Shown: positions 17,446-26,772 of the stretch, one piece after another
Layout: each line of letters starts with the position of its first letter
Position numbering within the stretch: the stretch's first letter is position 1
Assembly: GCF_022809355.1 (NCBI RefSeq)
Contig: NZ_JAKZMM010000004.1
Span: 1-64,000, forward strand
Reading direction: 5' to 3'
Origin: Parabacteroides faecalis
Lineage (GTDB): Bacteria; Bacteroidota; Bacteroidia; Bacteroidales; Tannerellaceae
DNA: 64,000 bases
Notes under the pieces: generated by a model
The model's input: the letters and a program-made list of their open reading frames with translations, nothing else
The model's database searches: none
Told to the model about the DNA's origin: nothing
Program-made: the position numbers and the translations under genes

Positions 17446-18662
17446 TTTTGTACAATTTTATCTGTTACTTGCTTTTGTTCTGCAATGACTACCCCTAATA
17501 ACATCATTAAAAAATATCCTCGATGACTGGTGAATGTAGCATCTGCAATACTTTCTATCAGGAAAAAGCCTATGATAAGCAGAGTGATTACTAAGTATTT
17601 TTCTTGTAGATTTTGTATGTATAAAGAATATGATTTCTGTATTAAATACCAAAAGAAATAAAAAAATAAAAGTATTCCAATTACTCCAAATTGAGTTAAA
17701 CAAGGATAATAAGTGTCAGCTATATAACTATAGTCAATTTTGTTAATCCCCCAAACGCCGTCAAGTCCATATTTATAATATAAATCAGAATAATAGACAC
17801 CTGATGCATAAGAAGCGAAACTAGCGAATCCTGGTCCAAATGGAAAATAATCAACTAGAACTTCTAAAGATGTTTTGTATAACATCATTCGGGCAACAAG
17901 ACCTGATTGAATGTCTTCTTCAGTTCCTCCTACAGCAAAATATAGATCCAACTTATTCCATCCAACTAATATCAATAATCCTATCACTATAATGCCAAAT
18001 AGAATTGTTTTGATATTTATTTTAAAATCTTTAAGCTTGGGCGCTATTAATATAAGAATGACGGATATTAGAAAGAAACCATAAAATTTGGATCTAGTGG
18101 AAAAAAGGCCTGCTGATAACATTACTATGAATACAAGTTTGTCTCTCAATGTATCGCTTCCACAGAATAGAACAATTAAAGATAAAGCTATAATACATGC
18201 TGCAAAATACGAATTATGAAACATGACAGTATTGATGATAAACTTGTCATATAGTGTCATGAATCCAAGCCCTAGTAACAGAAACCAAAAACCTATGCAA
18301 ATGATTCTCAAAAGACTTTTTTGCCTGTCAGAAAAACTAGGATATAAAAGGTATGTTCCAAAAAAAGCTAAGTAAGGTTTAAATTCAATGATAAGATCCT
18401 TGATGATGGCTTGTTTAACATTACTGTTTATGAGTATTGAATAGATTGTGTAGAATAAAAAGATACCAATTGTCACCAAAAAAGGCTTATTAAATCTCCA
18501 ATCTTTTGTGTGAAATACACCAAAGAGCATGAATATAAATAATAAAAAGGCACATATTTCGTCTATTCCATCAAATCCAATAGTCCCATACAGAAGGAGA
18601 CCTAGAATGAGTGTGAAGACAAATAATTCGAAATAATGCTTGTTTATGAACTGTTGTAGCAT
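17442..18662 (-). CDS. O-antigen/capsule polymerase-like membrane protein (Wzy)
   Basis: This polytopic protein of 406 aa has about 11-12 hydrophobic helices and a large periplasmic loop at about 265-330 (from FGPGFASFASYASGVYYSDLYYK through the ADTYYPCLTQ stretch). That layout is typical of the O-antigen ligase/polymerase family. Together with a flippase and a chain-length protein it points to a Wzx/Wzy-dependent pathway. It is the first gene of the three-gene minus operon. Sequence alone cannot separate polymerase from ligase; context favours Wzy. Confidence 0.8.
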   Translation of the reverse strand: MLQQFINKHYFELFVFTLILGLLLYGTIGFDGIDEICAFLLFIFMLFGVFHTKDWRFNKPFLVTIGIFLFYTIYSILINSNVKQAIIKDLIIEFKPYLAFFGTYLLYPSFSDRQKSLLRIICIGFWFLLLGLGFMTLYDKFIINTVMFHNSYFAACIIALSLIVLFCGSDTLRDKLVFIVMLSAGLFSTRSKFYGFFLISVILILIAPKLKDFKINIKTILFGIIVIGLLILVGWNKLDLYFAVGGTEEDIQSGLVARMMLYKTSLEVLVDYFPFGPGFASFASYASGVYYSDLYYKYGLDGVWGINKIDYSYIADTYYPCLTQFGVIGILLFFYFFWYLIQKSYSLYIQNLQEKYLVITLLIIGFFLIESIADATFTSHRGYFLMMLLGVVIAEQKQVTDKIVQK

Positions 18663-18722
18663 ATCAGATCGTTTTTGAATATATAACGCGATGTGTAATT
18701 ATATGTTGTTTTGATGCGGAAA

Positions 18723-18730
18723 CAAAGATA
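18723..18730 (-). promoter_or_regulatory. -7 element of the wzy operon
   Basis: The minus strand reads TATCTTTG about 60 nt before the ATG at 18662, matching TAnnTTTG. Confidence 0.6.
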
Positions 18731-18762
18731 ATGCTATTTTTTGAAATAAGTTCTTTTAAAGT

Positions 18763-20043
18763 TTAGTTGTAAGGTAAAACAATGACTTCTGGGAAGGAAG
18801 GATCATTATCTGGCTGGTACGCCCCAAAAAAAGTTATATATATTTTTTCATTTAAAGTGTCTATATAATATATATTGAAACTATTACTAGATATTGAGTC
18901 TTCTTCTCTTTTGACCCGGTTATATACAATACCTGCATCTTTAGGCGCTTGATTTGAACATAAAATCATCTGTTGGTGAGGTAATGAAGTAGGGATACTT
19001 ACTCCTAAAACATTGAAATAAGCAAAACAATGAGCATGTCCTCCTAAATAACAGATAAATTTCCCGCTAGAGTTCGTGAAGTCGAAATTGACAGAAATAC
19101 TATCATTCGTGGATAATTTATTTTTATAGATTGATTTAATTGTGGTATGATTGCGGAATGCTTCAACAATATCAGGAATCATGTTCCAATTATGGATAAA
19201 ATCTCCGTCACATAGATATGTAGTGGAGTTATCCGAGTGAGGTTGAAATGGATAATGATTTAGGATAATGACATTATGTTGATTAGACAGACCTTTTTTT
19301 AGAGCAATATTTCCTAGCCAATTGATCTGTTCCTGCGTGTAAGAAGCATAATATACGGTGTTGTATTTTTGCTCCGTTTGATCAAGCATATCTAAAGATA
19401 TGATCCGAATATAGCCTCCTAGGGGATTAGGAATGTCTGTATAAAAATAATTCTTATTAGCTTTTTGACTTCTTAAACCAAAACAAGATATAGAGGATAA
19501 ATTTTGATAGATTTCAGAAGCTGTGATATATGTAGAAAAAGATGAATCAATAATATTTGAGTCGTGATTGCCTGTGCAAATATAGGATGGTATATTGTTA
19601 TTGCTATAGAAGTATTGCGTGAATGACCGTAAATACTTAATGGCAATGTCTTTATCTTTATGATTGGATATAAAATCTCCCGTAGCCACCATTGCATTAA
19701 TGTTTAAATCTGCTTGATTGGCAAATTTTACAGATTGTATTAGATTTATAGGATAAGAGTAATGATTACTTTCAGAAAAATCGGATAAGTGTGGATCTGA
19801 AATATGTACGAGTTTGAAACAACCTTTCACGTTATATTGTGATTCAATTTTAGCCATGCGTTCTTTTGCTAGTTTATTATTAATAGCATATATAGAATCA
19901 TTTATACTCTTTTTTACTTCCCAATCAATGTCGTCAGCATGCGAACATGAGAATAAAAAGCTTGTAATAAAAAGACATAAATATGAAAGCCTTTTAGTTT
20001 GAAAAAGCAATATTTTAATTATGAATGCAAATATATATGCCAT
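18763..20043 (-). CDS. Calcineurin-like metallophosphoesterase, lipoprotein
   Basis: This is an exported phosphoesterase with all the two-metal motifs: HISDPHLSDF, VATGDFISNH, CTGNHDSN, LNHYPF and GGHAHCF. A long hydrophobic N-terminus ends in SFLFSC, a lipobox-like site, so it is probably attached to the outer membrane or in the periplasm. It lies upstream of wzy on the same strand, but the wzy promoter lies in between, so it is a separate unit. A role in trimming phospho-substituents of the glycan is possible but is only inference from location. Confidence 0.84.
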   Translation of the reverse strand: MAYIFAFIIKILLFQTKRLSYLCLFITSFLFSCSHADDIDWEVKKSINDSIYAINNKLAKERMAKIESQYNVKGCFKLVHISDPHLSDFSESNHYSYPINLIQSVKFANQADLNINAMVATGDFISNHKDKDIAIKYLRSFTQYFYSNNNIPSYICTGNHDSNIIDSSFSTYITASEIYQNLSSISCFGLRSQKANKNYFYTDIPNPLGGYIRIISLDMLDQTEQKYNTVYYASYTQEQINWLGNIALKKGLSNQHNVIILNHYPFQPHSDNSTTYLCDGDFIHNWNMIPDIVEAFRNHTTIKSIYKNKLSTNDSISVNFDFTNSSGKFICYLGGHAHCFAYFNVLGVSIPTSLPHQQMILCSNQAPKDAGIVYNRVKREEDSISSNSFNIYYIDTLNEKIYITFFGAYQPDNDPSFPEVIVLPYN

Positions 20044-20461
20044 GATTAGTTTCTTATCTTAATTTGTTTGTTACAATATTAAGCAAAATATTTTTGTTAT
20101 CTATGAAATGCTTATAAGTATTTTGAGGAAATGTATTAAATAGATGGGAGGCTACCAAAAAACATAATTATATTTCTGAGTGAGTAATAAATGTTTTAAA
20201 AAAACTGTGTTCCTTTAATAACAATTACCTAAACCTTCGTTCTCAATTCTCCTATGTTTTGATTTTGATTTTCTTGAGCAATAAAAGTGGAGTAGAATGT
20301 GTGTTTTTTTCATCCTTTTCTCCTATTCTGATTTTTCTTTTAGGGGTTCACACACGGACTCATTGCTTTGATTGCCAAATTATTCCTGTGAAGGGTGTGA
20401 AATCTATAAGGAAAAAAGATGATCTCTTTTGATCGCATCTTGAGAATAGGGAAAAATCGTC
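20044..20461. other. Intergenic region between phosphoesterase and feo genes
   Basis: No coding frame is convincing. The one recognisable element is the feo terminator at 20412-20441. The rest is AT-rich without clear repeats, and no clean -7 box for the phosphoesterase gene was found. Confidence 0.5.
20412..20441 (-). terminator. Terminator of the feo operon
   Basis: On the minus strand AAGATG-CGATC and GAT-CATCTT form an imperfect hairpin followed by six T residues. It lies 20 nt past the last feo gene. Confidence 0.65.
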
Positions 20462-20638
20462 CTACTTCTTGGTTTGGCGTGAGGAAGTTTGGCATCCTTG
20501 TTTTTTGAGTGGACAAGTCTGACAACTTTGGCAACTTGATTTGTCTGATATAGGACGGGTAAAAAAACGATAGATTTTGTGTCCCATCCAAAAGATGGTG
20601 ACACATCCTATCAAATAAACTGCTATTTCCTGCCACAT
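20462..20638 (-). CDS. FeoB-associated Cys-rich membrane protein
   Basis: This small protein of 58 aa starts at the ATG at 20638, 2 nt after the feoB stop. It has one transmembrane helix (about 4-20, IAVYLIGCVTIFWMG) and a cytoplasmic tail rich in cysteines (CQSCQTCPLKKQGC). This matches the family of small FeoB-associated Cys-rich proteins that follow feoB in Bacteroidetes and Firmicutes. The cysteines may bind iron or an Fe-S cluster; the function is not established. The frame is open further upstream into feoB, but that part has no support. Confidence 0.82.
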   Translation of the reverse strand: MWQEIAVYLIGCVTIFWMGHKIYRFFTRPISDKSSCQSCQTCPLKKQGCQTSSRQTKK

Positions 20639-20640
20639 GG

Positions 20641-23121
20641 TTAGTTGATAATTATGTTTCCGATTTGATAAACTAAGAAGGATACGACCCAAGCCAGGCA
20701 GCAGGTGTAGAGAATGACAAATGCGCCCCATTTCCAGGAATGGGATTCATTCACGATGGCTGTCACTGTAGCTATACAAGGGAAGTAAAGCAGGACAAAC
20801 AACATCAGACTGAGTCCGACCAAGGGCGTAAAGACGTCTGTCCCGTCTGGATTCTTTTCTTGTAACAATCGTTCCGTCAGTGCTTGTTCACTGTCGTCGC
20901 TACCGGTGTATAATACACTCAGCGTACTGACAACGATCTCTTTGGCTGCCATTCCGGATAACAGGCTGACACTGATTTTCCAATTGAAACCAAGCGGTTC
21001 CATGACGGGCGAAATGATTTGACCGATGCGGCCGATATAAGAGTTTTCCTGGTGGTCCATAGCCATCTGGTGTTCTATCTCTTGTAATTGCTTGGCCTTT
21101 TCTTCCGGACTTATCTGGGTATTCTCGATGGAAGCTATTTGTTGTTTGAAATCAGCTGTACGTGATGTCTCCCTCGGGAAATAACCTAAAAACCAGATGA
21201 TGATGGATGCAACCAGGATGATGCCTCCCATCTTGTGCAAATATTGTTTGGCTTTTTCCCACATATGGAGCAGAATGGATTTTCCTGTAGGCATACGATA
21301 GGGCGGTAACTCCATCACAAAGGGAACATCTTCTTCATGAAAGAAGGCACGTTTGAATACCCGGGCTAAGATAACGGCTAGGATAACACCGGTGACGTAT
21401 AACGAAAGTAATACGAAACTGGCATTTTTCGGGAATAAGGCTCCCGTGATTAATACATAAACCGGAAGTCGGGCGCTGCAACTCATCAAAGGCGTTACCA
21501 GCATCGTGATCATACGGCTGTTTCGACTTTCAATGGTTCGGGTAGCCATTACGGCCGGAACATTACAGCCAAAGCCCATAACCAATGGGATGAATGATTT
21601 GCCATGTAAGCCCATTTTATGCATGATCTTATCCATGATGAAAGCGGCACGAGCCATATAGCCCGAATCTTCCATAAAGGAGATGAAAGCATATAGGATC
21701 AGGATATTGGGTAAAAAGACGATGACGCCTCCGACACCACCTATGATGCCATCAACAAGCAAGTCTTTGAGCGGTCCTTCAGCCATGTGGGTACGGACAA
21801 AATTACCGATCATTTCGACCAGCCATTCAATGCCTTGCATGGGATAATCGCCTAAACGGAAAGTGGCTTCAAACATGATCCACATGAAAAGAAGGAAAAT
21901 AGGAAATCCCAATACTTTATGAGTAACGAAGAGGTCTATAATCTGGGTACTGGTCGCTTCCTTGATTTTGTTCTGTTCAAAGGTCTCGCGCAAAGCTCCC
22001 GAGATGAAGCCATAACGCGCATCTGTCAACGCCGTTTCGCAGTCTTCCTGCAAAAGATTTTCGATTTGGGCGGCGTTGCGGTTCCGTTCTTGGATGATTT
22101 GTTCACCGTCAGGAAACTTCCGTATCTGAGATTCTATTTCCTGATCGTTTTCCAGTAACTTGATAGACAGGTAACGCCTTGATATACTTTTAGGCATATT
22201 ACTATCTACTTTATGGATACTGCGTTTTATGTTGGCAATACCTTTTTCCAGTATATCTCCGTAGTTGATATGTATATGGCGGACAACGGGATCTTCTTCT
22301 TCATACACTTTGATAACGCGGTTGAATAACTCTTCGATACCAAAGCCTGTCTTACTGATGGTCGGAACAATTGGGCAACCGATCATACGTGCCAGCGATT
22401 CATAATCAAACTTATTACCGGCTTTTTCCAGTTCGTCGTACATGTTGAGGGCAATGACCATTTGCACGTCCATGTCTATCAACTGGGTTGTCAGATATAA
22501 GTTTCTTTCCAGATTGGAGGCATCAATGACATTGATAACAATATCCGGTTGCTGGTTTTCGTTCAGATGTTTTCGTACATACAACTCTTCCGGAGTATAA
22601 GCCGATAAAGAATACGTACCCGGCAAGTCGACAATCCGGAACGTATATCCGTTTTGCTTGAATACGCCTTCTTTGGCATCGACGGTTACTCCGCTGTAAT
22701 TCCCGACATGCTCATGAGCTCCTGATGCGAAATTGAATAAAGACGTTTTACCGCAATTGGGGTTTCCTACCAAAGCAACGTTGATAGTCTTTCCTTTATT
22801 GTAGGCAATTTCTCTTAATTCATCGTCCGAAGGAGTGATGTAGTCAGTTGCCGGTTTATCGGCAAAAATGAGGTTTTCACGTTCGGCTGCGAATTCGGCA
22901 GCACTGACAACTTCGATGAGTTCGGCATCCTGGCGTCTGAGAGAAACGTCATATCCCATAATCCGATAATGAATAGGATCTTTCAACGGGGCATTTTGAA
23001 TGACTTGTACTTCTTTTCCACGGATAAAGCCCATTTCTATGATACGTTTGCGGAAAGCGCCGCGCCCCATAATTTTGACGATAATTCCTTTTTCGCCTGT
23101 ACGAAGTTCTGATAGTCTCAT
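20641..23121 (-). CDS. feoB: FeoA-FeoB fusion, ferrous iron transporter
   Basis: It imports Fe2+ across the inner membrane. Residues 1-75 are an SH3-like FeoA domain (MRLSELRTGEKGIIVKIMG). The G-protein domain follows, at about 112-280, with Walker A GNPNCGKT (119-126), DLPGTY (165-170) and NMYD (G4). The membrane part (about 400-815) has two Gate motifs, including GFGCNVPAVMATRTIE and SCSARLPVYVL. The fusion of FeoA and FeoB in one chain is normal for Bacteroidales, and 826 aa is the expected length. The start at 23121 is preceded by a -7 box. Confidence 0.96.
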   Translation of the reverse strand: MRLSELRTGEKGIIVKIMGRGAFRKRIIEMGFIRGKEVQVIQNAPLKDPIHYRIMGYDVSLRRQDAELIEVVSAAEFAAERENLIFADKPATDYITPSDDELREIAYNKGKTINVALVGNPNCGKTSLFNFASGAHEHVGNYSGVTVDAKEGVFKQNGYTFRIVDLPGTYSLSAYTPEELYVRKHLNENQQPDIVINVIDASNLERNLYLTTQLIDMDVQMVIALNMYDELEKAGNKFDYESLARMIGCPIVPTISKTGFGIEELFNRVIKVYEEEDPVVRHIHINYGDILEKGIANIKRSIHKVDSNMPKSISRRYLSIKLLENDQEIESQIRKFPDGEQIIQERNRNAAQIENLLQEDCETALTDARYGFISGALRETFEQNKIKEATSTQIIDLFVTHKVLGFPIFLLFMWIMFEATFRLGDYPMQGIEWLVEMIGNFVRTHMAEGPLKDLLVDGIIGGVGGVIVFLPNILILYAFISFMEDSGYMARAAFIMDKIMHKMGLHGKSFIPLVMGFGCNVPAVMATRTIESRNSRMITMLVTPLMSCSARLPVYVLITGALFPKNASFVLLSLYVTGVILAVILARVFKRAFFHEEDVPFVMELPPYRMPTGKSILLHMWEKAKQYLHKMGGIILVASIIIWFLGYFPRETSRTADFKQQIASIENTQISPEEKAKQLQEIEHQMAMDHQENSYIGRIGQIISPVMEPLGFNWKISVSLLSGMAAKEIVVSTLSVLYTGSDDSEQALTERLLQEKNPDGTDVFTPLVGLSLMLFVLLYFPCIATVTAIVNESHSWKWGAFVILYTCCLAWVVSFLVYQIGNIIIN

Positions 23122-23147
23122 CTTAATATACTGTTCTCAAACGTGTG

Positions 23148-23155
23148 CAAAGTTA
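23148..23155 (-). promoter_or_regulatory. -7 element of the feo operon
   Basis: The minus strand reads TAACTTTG, 26 nt before the feoB start. A perfect palindrome ACGATATATCGT (23155-23166) touches it and could be part of an operator; no Fur box can be claimed. Confidence 0.5.
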
Positions 23156-23259
23156 CGATATATCGTTAGTTTCATCAATACCTATGAATAGGTAATTTCA
23201 GAGGCGGAACTATTTCTTTGCCTTATGTCATTTAATGAAAAAACCGACTGGATATATTT

Positions 23260-23343
23260 TGTTCGCCGATGCTGAATATATATTCGCTCACTGCGAATAT
23301 GTATTCGCCGACGATGAACGTATGTTCGCCCACGGCGAATAAA
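23260..23343. repeat. Four 21-nt tandem repeats
   Basis: Units at 23260-23280, 23281-23301, 23302-23322 and 23323-23343 share the pattern TrTTCGCCnACGnyGAA plus a short AT tail. Units 2 and 4 contain a small hairpin (TTCGC/GCGAA and TTCGCC/GGCGAA). There are no spacers, so this is not CRISPR. The period matches the tails of the hairpin elements elsewhere in the window. Confidence 0.8.
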
Positions 23344-23429
23344 GATTTACTGGTAGGCCAACCTATTAGATCATATCCATTTGGAGAAAAATAAAGGGGA
23401 CTTCCGCTTTTTCGTTTCTATAAATATCA

Positions 23430-23437
23430 TATATTTG
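23430..23437 (+). promoter_or_regulatory. -7 element before the DUF6057-like gene
   Basis: TATATTTG fits TAnnTTTG, about 53 nt before the start at 23490. A direct repeat GCTGTGACA follows it. Confidence 0.5.
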
Positions 23438-23489
23438 CTGTGACATTTCGCTGTGACACTTGTAAACATGAAAAATACTAATATATAAT

Positions 23490-25259
23490 ATGAGTCGTAA
23501 ATTATTGTTGTTTTGGCTATTAACCGGAGTTGCCTTGTTCGTTTTCCTACAAGTTTGCTATCCTTATCTTTTCTTTTTCAACGAACAGAGCCAGTTGTTT
23601 TTAGCTGAAGCGGCTTTCTTTTGGGAAAACTTGCCGAACCCCGGAGGTCTGACGCTGTGGTTGTCTGAGTTCTTGGTTCAGTTTTTTTCCTATCCATACG
23701 CGGGAGCTTGTATTACTGCTATACTATTGACGTTGATAGCTTTTGTGCAGGGTGAAATTTTACGTAAACTAAGTGGATCATCTATTTTGGCAATGACAGG
23801 GTGGTTGGTTGCTATGGCTCAGGTTTGGGTAATTGCTGATTTTAACTACCTGTATCAAGGAGTCCTGTCGATAGTCTTTGTTCTCATAAGTGCGTGGACT
23901 TGTCTGTCTATTCGATCGGATCGGGTTCGCTTGCTTTTTGAAGCGGCAGGAGGATTGATTTTAGTCTGGTGGGTAGGAGCTGCTTCCGTATTATTTGCCG
24001 TCTGGGTGTTTTTATATGAGATTGTTGTCCGTAAAAACAAGCAGAAATGGTTGGCGCTGTTTCCTTTATTGATAACAGCCGGTTTGTTGTTTGTTTTATG
24101 GCGAACAGCTGTTATCAGTGATTTCCGTTTTGCCTTTTTACCCGATGCTTATTATCATCATTTATTAGAGCCTAAATCGGTTATTTATTTTTCATGGTGG
24201 GGCGTATGGCTGTTGACAGGCTATGCGCTGATTCTACATCGAAATAATTGGTCATTGAAAACAACGAAGAGTAAAAGACTGGTTGCAGTGGCTTTGTTTG
24301 TCTGTTTGATAGCTGTATTTTATGTCGGGACGCTTCGCTTTGGAGAATTAAAGATGCGCCGTTATATGATGCTGGATTATTATTCCCGAACCGGGCAATG
24401 GCAGAAAATAGAAGCCGATTGCCAGGGTAAGATAACGAATTTCCTTTATATGAATATCCTTGCCCGTGCATTGGCCGAACAAGGCAAACTGGCAGATACC
24501 ATGTTTGATTATCAGTTCAAAGGTCCGCAGGCTTTGGCAGTGAATTGGAATCATACAGAAGATGTTTCGGTATTGTTGAGTGATATTTATTTTACGGCAG
24601 GAAATATCGCCTTGTCGCAGCGACTGGCTTTTGAAGGTAATTCCTGTGCCCGTGGAAATTATAATGCCCGTTTGCTCCAACGGCTGGTTCAGACCAATTT
24701 AATTTATGGCGAGTATGCAGTTGCTGAAAAATACATCCGTTTGCTAGAGAAATCGTGGACTTATCGGGAGTGGGCAAAGCAGCAACGGAAATTCCTTTAC
24801 AATGATGCTGAGGTAGAAAATGATCCGTTATTAGGTAGTAAGCGTTCGTTATTGTTGTCTCCGGAAGATACAACCCAACAAAAGGTTGCCGGTGAACAAC
24901 TGGAGACGGCCATGCAACTTCCTATATTGGCCAATTCGGCTCAAGCCAAAACAGCCTTCGAGTATTTGATGGGAGCATATTTATTAAAGAAAGACATGGC
25001 CAGTTTTCAATATCTGATTGACCGCTATTGGGGAACTCCGCTTTTGCCTGATTTACCCGTGGCTTATCAGGAAGCTTTGATCGTTGCCCATGAAAAGAAT
25101 CCGGAAGGATTGGACAAATATGCCTTGAATAAGGATGTCTTAAGCCGATATGCTGATTTTCGGAAACAGGTTTTAGCCAACCGAAATAATCGGGGACTTG
25201 CCGGGCTGTTGTATCGGTCGTTTGGTGATACGTATTGGTATTATGTTGTATTTAAATAA
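23490..25259 (+). CDS. Multi-pass membrane protein, DUF6057-like
   Basis: This 589-aa protein has 8-9 hydrophobic helices in the first 285 residues (starting LLLFWLLTGVALFVFLQV). A soluble, helix-rich C-terminal half follows, which looks TPR-like (repeated ALAEQGKLADTMF and LAFEGN style segments). From the N-terminus I believe it belongs to the Bacteroidetes family DUF6057, whose function is unknown. The next gene, a propeller lipoprotein, follows 41 nt later, and the pair probably works together at the envelope. Confidence 0.72.
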   Translation: MSRKLLLFWLLTGVALFVFLQVCYPYLFFFNEQSQLFLAEAAFFWENLPNPGGLTLWLSEFLVQFFSYPYAGACITAILLTLIAFVQGEILRKLSGSSILAMTGWLVAMAQVWVIADFNYLYQGVLSIVFVLISAWTCLSIRSDRVRLLFEAAGGLILVWWVGAASVLFAVWVFLYEIVVRKNKQKWLALFPLLITAGLLFVLWRTAVISDFRFAFLPDAYYHHLLEPKSVIYFSWWGVWLLTGYALILHRNNWSLKTTKSKRLVAVALFVCLIAVFYVGTLRFGELKMRRYMMLDYYSRTGQWQKIEADCQGKITNFLYMNILARALAEQGKLADTMFDYQFKGPQALAVNWNHTEDVSVLLSDIYFTAGNIALSQRLAFEGNSCARGNYNARLLQRLVQTNLIYGEYAVAEKYIRLLEKSWTYREWAKQQRKFLYNDAEVENDPLLGSKRSLLLSPEDTTQQKVAGEQLETAMQLPILANSAQAKTAFEYLMGAYLLKKDMASFQYLIDRYWGTPLLPDLPVAYQEALIVAHEKNPEGLDKYALNKDVLSRYADFRKQVLANRNNRGLAGLLYRSFGDTYWYYVVFK

Positions 25260-25300
25260 AGAACTAGTAGGAAGGTTGGAAGCTTCTTATAAAATAGCAA

Positions 25301-26770
25301 ATGATGAGAAATAAATATTTATACCTATTGATCGGATGTTTGTTGGGCTTGGTTGCTTGTCAGCCAAGTTTGCCCCATATCGACGAGCAAAAAGAGATAA
25401 CACCGGTTATTTATCCTGATTATAAGGAAGTCACTATTCCGGTAAATGTGGCTCCTCTGAATTTTGGTCTGCGGGATTCTGTGGAAGAAGCAGTAGCCGT
25501 TTTTGCTTTCCAAGAACATTCCATATCGGTCTGGTTGAAAGACAGTACTTTCCAGATACCATTGAAAGCCTGGCAAGAATTGCTACAACAGGCAAAAGGA
25601 AAAAGCCTGGAAGTATCGGTGTCTGTTAAAGAAGACGGCAAATGGATGGGGTACAAAGCTTTTGATATCTATGTAGCTTCAGAACCAATGGATGCTTATT
25701 TGGCTTATCGGAAAATAGCTCCGGGCTATGAATTATGGAAAAACATGGGAATCTATCAGCGCAATCTGGAAACATTCGACGAGTTGCCCGTATTGGAAAA
25801 CCGGCAAACCAATCAAAACTGTATGAATTGCCATTCCTTTTGTAATCGGCAAGCAGACTGTTTCCTGTTTCACATGCGTCAGAAATTAGGTGGAACCTAT
25901 TTGGTAAAAGACGGAACGGTTGAGAAACTCAATACCGAAACACCAGAAACCATATCGTCTTTGGTGTATCCTTCCTGGCATCCCGGGGGACGGTTTGTGG
26001 CTTTTTCGACGAATATCACGAAACAGTTCTTTCATCCGAATAACCGGAACCGGATTGAAGTCTATGATGAGAAATCAGATGTAGTCGTCTACGATACGGA
26101 GAAACATGAATTGATTACGGCGCCAGCCTTGTTTTCTAATCAGGCATTTGAAACGTTTCCAACATTTTCGGCTGATGGAAAGACGCTTTATTTCTGTACA
26201 GCCCAGGCAAAACCGATGCCGGATGCTTATCAGGAAGTGAAATACAGCCTTTGTTCGATTTCCTTTGATCCGGAAAAGCGGACATTCGGCAGTCGGGTAG
26301 ATACGTTGTATGCGGCAGAACAACAAGGTAAAAGCGTTTCCTTCCCCCGTGTCTCGCCGGATGGACGTTATCTGTTATATACGTTATCCGGATACGGAAA
26401 CTTCTCAATCTGGCATAAGGATGCTGATTTGTATTGGGTAGACTTGAAGACTGGCAAGCACCGGTGTTTGGAGGAAGTCAACAGTCCGGATGTAGAGAGC
26501 TATCATTCCTGGAGTGGCAACAGTCGTTGGTTTGTATTCAGCAGCCGGCGGGATGACGGTCTTTATACACGGCCCTACTTTGCATACGTATCAGAAGATG
26601 GCAAAGTAGGAAAGCCTTTTATGTTGCCCCAACGTACCAGAGATTATTATGAAGACAGTATGTGGTCGTATAATATTCCGGAGTTCGTATCGGATAAGAT
26701 TGATGTTTCAGCACGGACGATTATCGATGCTACGACAACGAAAGGTTCAGCAATTCAGTTTGTCAAATAG
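25301..26770 (+). CDS. PD40/TolB-like beta-propeller lipoprotein with CxxCH motif
   Basis: The signal peptide ends at a lipobox with Cys20 (LGLVACQP), so this is an outer-membrane or periplasmic lipoprotein. A beta-sandwich-like N-terminal part precedes a haem-c type motif, C174-MN-C177-H178. PD40/WD40-like blades follow, at about 220-480 (YPSWHPGGRFVAFSTN, FPTFSADGKTLYFCTA, FPRVSPDGRYLLYT). Haem attachment is possible but not shown by sequence. The start could be 25301 or 25304. Only 2 nt separate it from the HD gene. Confidence 0.78.
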   Translation: MMRNKYLYLLIGCLLGLVACQPSLPHIDEQKEITPVIYPDYKEVTIPVNVAPLNFGLRDSVEEAVAVFAFQEHSISVWLKDSTFQIPLKAWQELLQQAKGKSLEVSVSVKEDGKWMGYKAFDIYVASEPMDAYLAYRKIAPGYELWKNMGIYQRNLETFDELPVLENRQTNQNCMNCHSFCNRQADCFLFHMRQKLGGTYLVKDGTVEKLNTETPETISSLVYPSWHPGGRFVAFSTNITKQFFHPNNRNRIEVYDEKSDVVVYDTEKHELITAPALFSNQAFETFPTFSADGKTLYFCTAQAKPMPDAYQEVKYSLCSISFDPEKRTFGSRVDTLYAAEQQGKSVSFPRVSPDGRYLLYTLSGYGNFSIWHKDADLYWVDLKTGKHRCLEEVNSPDVESYHSWSGNSRWFVFSSRRDDGLYTRPYFAYVSEDGKVGKPFMLPQRTRDYYEDSMWSYNIPEFVSDKIDVSARTIIDATTTKGSAIQFVK

Positions 26771-26772
26771 AT

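Larger units (their letters stand above)
23122..23489. other. Divergent intergenic region with tandem repeats
   Basis: This gap between feoB (minus) and the DUF6057-like gene (plus) holds the feo promoter (23148), a four-unit tandem array (23260-23343) and a TATATTTG -7 box at 23430-23437. The -7 box is followed by two copies of GCTGTGACA. No coding sequence was seen. Confidence 0.55.

Noticed and set aside
23260-23343. CRISPR-like array
   Set aside because: The repeats are contiguous 21-nt units with no unique spacers and no cas genes nearby.
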